A stretch of DNA of 15,336 nucleotides from NCBI GenBank assembly GCA_036003885.1, contig DASYSA010000333.1:1-15336 (forward strand). Reading direction: 5' to 3'. This document shows positions 1 to 6,700 of the stretch, piece after piece (the first letter of the stretch is position 1; each line of letters opens with the position of its first letter). The translations under genes and the position numbers were made by a program. Under the pieces are notes generated by a model. It had not been told where the DNA came from. It worked only from the letters and a program-made list of their open reading frames with translations, and did no database searches. Source of the DNA: DASYSA01 sp036003885 (GTDB lineage Bacteria; Acidobacteriota; Blastocatellia; UBA7656).

Positions 1-252
1 GAGGGCCTTCCTCAGATCTGATATGTTGCGAGTTAGAGTTCCTTCTTCCACATAAGTGTCGGGCCATAGCCTCGACATCAGATCGTCTTTTGTGACCAGA
101 TGCCCATTGTTCTCCACCAGCGCGATGAGAGTGTCAAACACTTTTGGCGCAAGCTGGACAGCCTGTCCATCGCGCAGCAGGAGGCGCTCAATTCCATCCA
201 GGCGAAATGGCCCGAACTCATATGATTGCGATCCCTGTTTGCCGGTCATCAT
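1..252 (-). CDS. Winged-helix (OmpR/CadC-type) transcriptional regulator, N-terminal part only
   Basis: The first 84 residues are visible; the rest lies beyond the left edge. From residue 11 (YEFGPF) they form the start of an OmpR/CadC-type winged-helix DNA-binding domain: beta strands with the APKVFDTL helix, the LVTKDDLMSRLWPD turn-helix and the start of the recognition helix (TRNISDLRKAL). The ATG at 252 is preceded by AGGA with 6 nt spacing. A second ATG follows at once (Met-Met). The domain is very similar to the start of the next gene upstream (529-2595) and less so to 13117-15111. By analogy with those two, the full protein probably continues into a TM helix and periplasmic TPR repeats, but this cannot be seen. 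It lies 276 bp downstream of its paralogue on the same strand, so the two look like a tandem duplication. The target genes are unknown. Confidence 0.9.
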   Translation of the reverse strand, partial: MMTGKQGSQSYEFGPFRLDGIERLLLRDGQAVQLAPKVFDTLIALVENNGHLVTKDDLMSRLWPDTYVEEGTLTRNISDLRKAL

Positions 253-408
253 AGGACTTCCTGAGAGAAACACAAGAGAGCGAAAAGATCTTCCGCGTGC
301 CGCCGAACCGAGGTCTCACACGGATTATTCCGGCTGGAAATGCACGCGGAGGAGCAACATCTTCCGATCTGGTCATCGAACCCGATCGCCTCAACGTTGC
401 GGCACGTA

Positions 409-476
409 CCCGTGACTCACCTGTAAACCGTGCAAGGTCGTCGGACAATCTTTATGACGACCTTCCGAGTCACGGG
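409..476. repeat. Nested inverted repeat between two paralogous regulator genes
   Basis: Outer 10-bp arms (CCCGTGACTC at 409-418, its exact complement at 467-476) enclose inner 9-bp arms (AAGGTCGTC at 434-442, complement at 456-464) with a 13-nt loop. Both pairings are perfect. The element lies in the 276-bp gap between the stop of the gene at 529-2595 and the start of the gene at 252. No T-run follows on the minus strand, so a classical intrinsic terminator is not supported. A transcript structure or protein-binding site is possible. Nothing else recognisable is in the gap. Confidence 0.6.
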
Positions 477-528
477 CGCCTGAACGGCGGACAGCCAGAA
501 GCTGTCTTGCGACAATCTGGCGCTGCAC

Positions 529-2595
529 TCACCCAAACTCGCGCTGGTAGTCGTCCCAGCGTCTCTTCATCTCGGCCATGAATTGAATGAACGCCCTGTC
601 TTTGCGGATCGAGTCGAGAAACGAGTCGCGCGCAAATAGCGGGTAGCAAGGGAAGCCTTCTTTGACCGTCACGCGCAGCCACTTCATAGCTTCTTCGCTC
701 TTTCCTCCCAGCGCATAGACGCGGGCGATGTTGTAAGTGAGGTGATGATATCCACGGTTTTTTCGTGTCTTCTCCAGGATCGCAGGGATCGCGGCTTCAG
801 CGTCACCGTGTTTCCCCCGTAAGGCGAGCCATAGTGCCCGATTGCCGTGTGGAAAACCAGAGTTGCGATCCCTTTGATACGCCTGGTCTACGAGGGGCTC
901 GGCCTCATTCACCATCCTCTTTTCCAGGTAATATCTGAGATCGGTACTGTGATTGAATCGCTTGCTTGCCTCTAAAGCTTCATCGGGTCTTGCCGATAGA
1001 AGGAATTCACTGATATAGCCACTTTTGATCGCGTCGTTATTTGGATCCACAGTCAGTGCGATCTCCATTTCGTTGATGGCTTGCCTTTCAAGGCCGATGT
1101 GGGAATAGAGGTCCGCTAGTTCAGTGTGGCCTGCGCCAGGGTCAAGCTGTTGTGCCAAACGCAGCTCACGGATTGCGGTCTCGACCTGCCACCCTTCGTA
1201 CTGGCTGAACTCAACGAAATAACGCGCAACGTGCACTTGGGCGAGTTGTGGATCGAGCCTTTCCGCAACGCCCAGTTCCTGTTTGGCTTGTTCGAGCAGC
1301 CCGGGATTATCTTCCAGAAACACGGCTGTCCGTGCGTAGGCATATCCAAGCTGAGCATGAGCCAGGGCATAGTTCGGATCCAGATCAATCGCTTTCTTGA
1401 ACAGATCAACCGCGAGGTCGGACTCTGGCCGAGTCTTAAGGTCAGGACCAATATTACTGAAGTGATACATACCCTTCGCGTAATAGCTGTAGGCTTCCGG
1501 GTTCGAGGTTTGTCGTTTGGTGAGCCGAGCCTGCTCCGCCGGGCTGAGCTTGAGCCGCAGGCGCTGAGCAACCTGCTGTGACACTTGATCCTGAATAGCG
1601 AAGATGTCGGTGAAGCGATCATCAAACTTCTCGGCCCACAACGACGCGCCACCTTCGACTCTGAGCAGATTAACGCTCACCCGTAACTGGTCGCCCACAT
1701 GCATGAACGTCCCGTCAAGCACAGCATCCACTTTCAACTCACGTGCCGCTGCGAGCGCGTCCATTTCGCCCCCGACGTATTTGCGCACCGCGCTGGTCGG
1801 GCGCACCGTCAACCCCTCACTCTGGCTAACCCTGGTGATGATGTCGGTAGCGATGCCCAGACCCAGGTAATCCTCCTTCGCTTCCTCATTGAGTGATCTG
1901 AACGGCAGCACCGCGAGTGATTGGATCTGCCCAACTACCGCAGGCGGCGAGGGCGTCGCAGACCTTCCAAAGTAGTGATACGCGATGACAACACCGGCTA
2001 CGGATACGATGACGGCAGCCGCGATGGCAAATTTAAGCGGCCGCGCAGTACGCTTCAGAGCAGCCTGCTGACTTGAGACCGCAGCAGTCTCTGCCGCCGT
2101 GTCTTGAGTTTCCGCTTCTTCGACAGCTAGTCTACTCCATTGCGGGCCTTTTACAGCCGGCCGGCCCTCCCACGTTGGGATCTCGGCGTCATCGTGCTGT
2201 TCTGTGATGATTCGCGTCCGCGTGTGTTTTTCGACGACCAAGGGCGCGGTCTCTTCACTCAATTGCCTCAACGGCGCAACGAATCGGTAGCCGTGCCTTG
2301 GCACGGTCTCGATGTAGCGCTCTCCGCCTGCCGCTTCTCCGAGAGTCTTCCTCAGGTCAGATATGTTTCGGGTTAAGGTGCCCTCTTCGACAAACGTGTC
2401 GGGCCACAACTTAGACATCAGATCGTCTTTGGTGACCAGGCGACCGGCGTTTTCCACGAGTACGACCAGCGTGTCGAATACCTTGGGCGCAACCGGCACG
2501 GTCTCTCCGTCCCGCCACAGAAGGCGTTCCGCTGCATTCAGGCAGAATGGCCCGAACTCGTATGTCTTGTCTTTCTTTTTGTTTACTGCCGTCAA
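529..2595 (-). CDS. Membrane-anchored winged-helix/TPR regulator (CadC-like)
   Basis: With the TTG start at 2595 it has 688 residues. In order: winged helix (about 12-109, YEFGPF to RHGYRFVAPL), an acidic linker, one TM helix (about 187-206, rich in AIAAAVIVSV), a TolB-N/FlgO-like segment (about 222-350, beginning SLAVLPF and containing DAVLDGTF), then TPR units (for example AIDLDPNYALAHAQLGYAYA) to the end. Known one-component regulators of this plan bind DNA in the cytoplasm and sense through the periplasmic part; ligand and targets here are unknown. Start choice: an in-frame GTG at 2616 has no ribosome site, whereas the TTG has GAGGG upstream and leaves 11 residues before YEFGPF, matching 10-11 in the two paralogues. 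The TGA stop is at 529-531. The winged helix nearly matches that of the downstream gene (1-252). Confidence 0.93.
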   Translation of the reverse strand: MTAVNKKKDKTYEFGPFCLNAAERLLWRDGETVPVAPKVFDTLVVLVENAGRLVTKDDLMSKLWPDTFVEEGTLTRNISDLRKTLGEAAGGERYIETVPRHGYRFVAPLRQLSEETAPLVVEKHTRTRIITEQHDDAEIPTWEGRPAVKGPQWSRLAVEEAETQDTAAETAAVSSQQAALKRTARPLKFAIAAAVIVSVAGVVIAYHYFGRSATPSPPAVVGQIQSLAVLPFRSLNEEAKEDYLGLGIATDIITRVSQSEGLTVRPTSAVRKYVGGEMDALAAARELKVDAVLDGTFMHVGDQLRVSVNLLRVEGGASLWAEKFDDRFTDIFAIQDQVSQQVAQRLRLKLSPAEQARLTKRQTSNPEAYSYYAKGMYHFSNIGPDLKTRPESDLAVDLFKKAIDLDPNYALAHAQLGYAYARTAVFLEDNPGLLEQAKQELGVAERLDPQLAQVHVARYFVEFSQYEGWQVETAIRELRLAQQLDPGAGHTELADLYSHIGLERQAINEMEIALTVDPNNDAIKSGYISEFLLSARPDEALEASKRFNHSTDLRYYLEKRMVNEAEPLVDQAYQRDRNSGFPHGNRALWLALRGKHGDAEAAIPAILEKTRKNRGYHHLTYNIARVYALGGKSEEAMKWLRVTVKEGFPCYPLFARDSFLDSIRKDRAFIQFMAEMKRRWDDYQREFG

Positions 2596-2625
2596 AACGA
2601 AGCCCTCATAAAACACTCGGAAAAA

Positions 2626-2639
2626 ACTCAGGCGTGAGT
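2626..2639. promoter_or_regulatory. Short palindrome upstream of the 529-2595 regulator
   Basis: ACTCA-GGCG-TGAGT has perfect 5-bp arms around a 4-bp centre and lies about 30 bp upstream of the preferred TTG start. It could be an operator for autoregulation or part of the divergent promoter region toward the gene at 2849. Only symmetry and position support this. Confidence 0.25.
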
Positions 2640-2770
2640 AAGGACTCCTGAACCGCTACTTGTTAGAGTCCGCCCCGGGCGAAGCAGGTGAGAGCGGCGG
2701 AAGCGAACAGCGCGCCGCCATTCTAACCTCAGGCCTCCAGAATGGGCAATATCAGGCAGCGTGATTGGCC

Positions 2771-2798
2771 GGTTGTCGGGTCGAGGGTCAGGGGTCGT
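2771..2798 (+). repeat. Short heptamer repeat (GGGTCRN-like, 4 imperfect units)
   Basis: Four consecutive 7-bp units resemble GGGTCGA (GGTTGTC, GGGTCGA, GGGTCAG, GGGTCGT). They lie in the leader of the CxxC-HTH gene at 2849 and resemble the longer GGTCAGN heptamer cluster at 6551-6624. The leader of the paralogous gene at 12017 is about 77 bp shorter and lacks them, which fits a repeat insertion here. Confidence 0.5.
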
Positions 2799-2848
2799 TG
2801 TTATCTGACCGGTCCTCTCGTCTGGTCAGTTCACCGATGGGGATTTGT

Positions 2849-3136
2849 ATGAAAAGAATGAGAACAGAGGTCACGATAGAGACCGATGAGATATGGATTA
2901 TCAGGCGTCGGGGCAGTGGTTTTCAGACGTGGTGCCCCGTGTGCGACAGACAGACGACGATGGTCACGCCTGATGAGGCCGCCCTTCTGACAGAACTGGA
3001 CGGGGCTGACATTTATCAGCAAGTGGAATCCGGTTTGATTCACTGCGCGAAGATGCCTGGAGGCATTCTGCTCGTTTGCTCCAATTCGATTATGGAACTG
3101 AGTCCTGATGCAAGCACGAACTATTACGGAAGGTAA
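2849..3136 (+). CDS. Small CxxC / excisionase-like HTH protein, function unknown
   Basis: A 95-residue protein. Residues 1-20 carry a conserved charged start (RTEVTIETDEIWIIRR), followed by a C29-P-V-C32 pair that could bind metal with other ligands, and a helix-turn-helix-like stretch from MVTPDEAALL to about residue 80 with the pattern IYQQVESGLIHCAKMPGGILLVC, typical of Xis/MerR-type excisionase-like folds. The start ATG at 2849 has GGGGA upstream. An in-frame ATG at 2837 is an alternative and would add MGIC. A frameshifted paralogue lies at 12017-12345, and in both places the gene stands upstream of SBBP-protein sequence, so the pairing is probably ancestral. Small proteins of this type recur in Acidobacteriota (memory, not searched). 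It could be a DNA-binding regulator of the secreted-protein block; no target is known. Confidence 0.75.
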   Translation: MKRMRTEVTIETDEIWIIRRRGSGFQTWCPVCDRQTTMVTPDEAALLTELDGADIYQQVESGLIHCAKMPGGILLVCSNSIMELSPDASTNYYGR

Positions 3137-3157
3137 GAGGATACGAAGGGTAAAGAG

Positions 3158-3637
3158 ATGAGGAAGAAATCCATTGCGCTTACGTTATTGCTGGGAATTG
3201 GATTGGGTCTCACCTCTCTTGCGAACATGGTTGGACGGCCTTCCGCAACTGCCGCGACTCTATACGCGCCTTCACAGGCAACCCCTACTCTCTCCATCAA
3301 TGACGTATCAATCACGGAAGGTAACACGGGCACGAGCAATATGGTTTTTACTGTGACACTGACCGCGTCCGGCGCCCGGCCAACGATCGGCGTCGCCTAT
3401 GACACAGCAAATGGCCCTCCGCCGTCAGGAGCCACTGGAAATCCTGACATAATGCTCAACCCATCGGGAATTCAATATCACCGTCACCGATGGGCCAGCG
3501 CGCGAATTGCCAGGCCAGGGCGCCGTTCAGACCGTCAAGCAGACCGGAATGATGATGACGCCGATTGGACTGCTCTTGTTTTGCGGATACGTCATGAGAC
3601 GACGCGCAAGAGCCCAAGGGCAGCGTTGAAGCGCTGA
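3158..3637 (+). pseudogene. Decayed secreted Calx-beta protein with out-of-frame C-terminal tail
   Basis: The reading frame from the ATG at 3158 gives a signal peptide (MRKKSIALTLLLGIGLGLTS) and the first half of a Calx-beta-like domain (about residues 43-88, PTLSINDVSITEGNTGTSN onward). It then changes into arginine-rich sequence with no family look. In another frame, from 3468 to the TGA at 3627, the DNA encodes EFNITVTDGP, then KQTG, then PIGLLLFCGY and RRR, matching the C-terminal tails encoded at 4779-4955 and 6354-6530. So an exported protein with the same tail has lost its middle by deletion and changed frame, roughly between 3410 and 3467. A further indel near the end puts AALKR back in the first frame. 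If translated, the product would be a 159-residue secreted fragment without a membrane anchor. A sequencing error alone would not explain the missing middle. Confidence 0.65.
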
Positions 3638-3642
3638 TCGCG
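3468..3642 (+). repeat. C-terminal tail copy A (EFNITV...GLLLFC...RRR)
   Basis: First of three homologous segments (A here, B 4779-4955, C 6354-6530). Translated in the frame starting at 3468 it reads EFNITVTDGP, KQTGMMM, PIGLLLFC, RRRAR. It is 175 bp against 177 bp in B and C, carries indels, and is not in frame with the signal peptide at 3158. Confidence 0.8.
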
Positions 3643-3758
3643 CCGGCAATTGCGCCGCGCTCGCCGTGTTGCTCAGTGATCAAGAAGGATCGCCTCTCTC
3701 TTTGTGGGCGTCCGTCGCCGCACTGGATTCAAGGAAGGTTCATACCACGAGGTATTAA

Positions 3759-6700
3759 ATGAAAAGGATCATCGCCCGCAATTTGACCCACGGGAAACGG
3801 CTCTGCATCTTGGCGGCAACCATCGCCCTTTTCTTGTTTATCTTACCGGCAACAACGTCCGCGCACATTACCACGCTCATTCCGACCTCCGCCGCTGCCG
3901 GCAGTCCTGATTTCACTCTAGTGATTCAAGGTGAAGATCTGGACCGTTCTGATCGGGTGTTGTGGAATGGCACAGCCCTTACGACGACCTTTGACAGTGA
4001 GACACAAGTCCATACGCTGATTCCAGCCAACCTGATTGCCAACACCGGCAGTGTGAATGTTACGCTCGCAGGGTTTCCCGGGATTCTGATCTTCACAATC
4101 ATTCCGGCCACGAGTTGTACGTCATCAGTCTCCCCGGAGAAGATGTACTTCCACTACACGGAACAGATCGCAATCTTCGACATTACAGCGCCGGCAGGAT
4201 GTCCCTGGGAGGTGACCTCGACTCCCACATGGATGCACGTCCGGTCCGGGTACCCACGAAACGGCGTCGGCCCCGGATCAACCAGGTTCGACGTCGATGA
4301 AAACAATTACTCGTTCCGTGTGGGAGTATTAGGCATAGCAGGAAAAGCCGTAGTGGTTTGGCAGGGCACAATGGCCGACGCCAACTGCCTGTTGGTGTTC
4401 TGTATCGCCCAGCCTCTACGCTGTCGTTCGAGTTCGCAGCCTGGCGGCGCGCTCGCCGTATTGCGAGCCTTTCGCGACGGAGTATTGACCAGGTCTCCTC
4501 GCGGCCAACGCTATACGAGTCTCTATTATCGGTTCACAACTGAGGCCGTGGGTATCGCCATGGTCAACCCTTCGCTCATCCTCCGGTCGCGAGAGATCTT
4601 TGAGCGTTACAAGTCAACCATCGAAGCAATGCTCGGAGGCGAGAAAGTGACACTGAGTCGAGGCGACATCCAGGAGATTGAGACTTTGCTCGATGCGTTC
4701 GCTCAAAAAGGCAGCCCCGAATTCCAGGAGTCGGTCAAAGGTCTGAGCGACGATCTGTACGACCCACAGGTACACAGCGAATTCAACATCAGTGTTATTG
4801 AAGGGCCAAAGCGCGAAATGCCCGCACAAGCCAACCTTGAGTGTATCAAGCAGCCGACCATCATGATTGCTCCGCTTGGATTGCTTCTGTTTTGTATTTA
4901 CTCGGCAAGGCTTCTCCGCAAGAAAGCCGAAGTTGTGCTGAACCGGCTGATCTCAGGAGGTAAGAAAATGGAAAGAATCATCGCACCACCAGGATCGCGA
5001 CTCGTTGAAGGTCTGGCACGCGGGAAACGACCTTGCCTTCTCGTGGTCAGCTTGACGATCTTCTTCTTTATCTCACCGGCGCCGACGTTCGCGCACATTA
5101 ACGCGCTTATTCCGAGCTCGACCGCTGCGGGCGGTCCGGACTTCACTCTAACAATTCAAGGCGTTGACATATTGCCCACTGAGCGGATCTTGTGGAATGG
5201 CTCTCCTCTTACGACCACATGGATAAACAGCGGTGAACTCAGGGCAATGATCCCGGCTCACCTGATAATCAGCCCGGGCACTGCCACTGTGACACTCGAA
5301 GGGTCCAATAGCCTGATCTTCACCATCACTCCGCCTACGAGTTGTCGCTATTTCATCGGGATAGGCAACCGCCGATTGATTGGACAGACGTTCTCCGCCG
5401 ATGGCGGGACCGGCACCGTGCAAATAACGACCGAGCCGACCTGCGCCTGGGCTGCTGAAATAACAAGCGGAGATTCATTCGTATCCCTCACATCGGCTCA
5501 TAGCGTCGGGGGCAGCGAACTGCTGAGCCCCTTAATAGCGACCGGGTCAGGTCCGGGCTCCGTCGGCTATTCCGTAAGGCCGAGTTCCAGAGCTGACCGC
5601 CGCTCAGCGGTCATCCGACTCTACCGAAGGGATTTTGCGGCGCCGTTGGATGCCGAGCAGTTTACGGTGAACCAGGAGGGAACGCGATGTCCCGCCTCGG
5701 CTTATAGCATATCGCCCCTGGATAGGACCTTTCAGGATTACTCAGACACTGGTTCCATCCAGGTTACGGCGCCGCGCGATTGCTTGTGGACGGCAAGCAG
5801 CGAGCAACCCTGGATCACAGTCAGCGAGAGAACGATGATTGGAACAGGAAGTGGAACTGTCTCCTATGAGGTCAGTAGGAATGACGGGCTGTGGCGCTCG
5901 GGAACCGTTACCGTCGCCGGAAAGGAATTCTCCGTCTTCCAGATACCCTCGGATTGCCTTTTTCGGTTGATGTGCGCCTACTTCCCCCATAATTGTGATG
6001 GAGGCCCAACCGGCCCAACCGGCCCAATCACGGCATCGCTCCGCTTCCGTGATGAGGTGCTTGCTAAGACCCCCCACGGGCAAAGATATATCCGTCTTTA
6101 CTACCAGTTCTCGAAGGAGGCCGTAGCAATGGTACTGCTGAATCCCGCGCTAATCCTGCGCTCACAAGAGATGCTACAGCGCTACAAACCCGTGCTTGAC
6201 TCGATGATAAGAGGTGAACGGGTGACCCTCACCGTTGGTGATATCGCAGAGATTGAAGAGTTCTTAGGCTGCTTCGAAACAAAGGGCAGTCCAGAGTTGC
6301 GTGAGGCTATACGCGGGCTGACCGAAGAGTTGCGCGACCCACAGCTACAGGCGGAGTTCAACATCACCGTCACCGAGGGGCCCATGCGTGAATCCCCCCC
6401 GCAAGGCGCCGTTGGGCGATTTAAGCAGACCGGCATCATGATGGCGCCCCTCGGGCTGCTCCTGTTTTGCCTTTATCGGATAAGACCTCGGCGCAAGTAC
6501 GCAGAGGCGGCGCTGAAACGACTGATCTCGATGGGAGTAGTGTTGTGCATGGTCAGTGGTCACGGAGCAATAGTCAGCGGTCAGACAAAAAACAGTGGTC
6601 AGCGGTCGGTGGTCAGCGGTCAGTTGAAGCTCAACAGGGAGAGACTGCCGTTTACTTTTGAAGCCAATCAAGGCCAAACCGATCCCCAGGTGAAGTTCAT

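Noticed and set aside
1116..1652. Minus-strand frame of 178 codons and plus-strand frame at 1126-1581
   Set aside because: Shadow frames of the TPR region of the 529-2595 regulator, with no domain pattern.
6551..6624. Direct repeats that might be taken for a CRISPR array
   Set aside because: Units are 7 bp with no spacers, and no cas gene is present.
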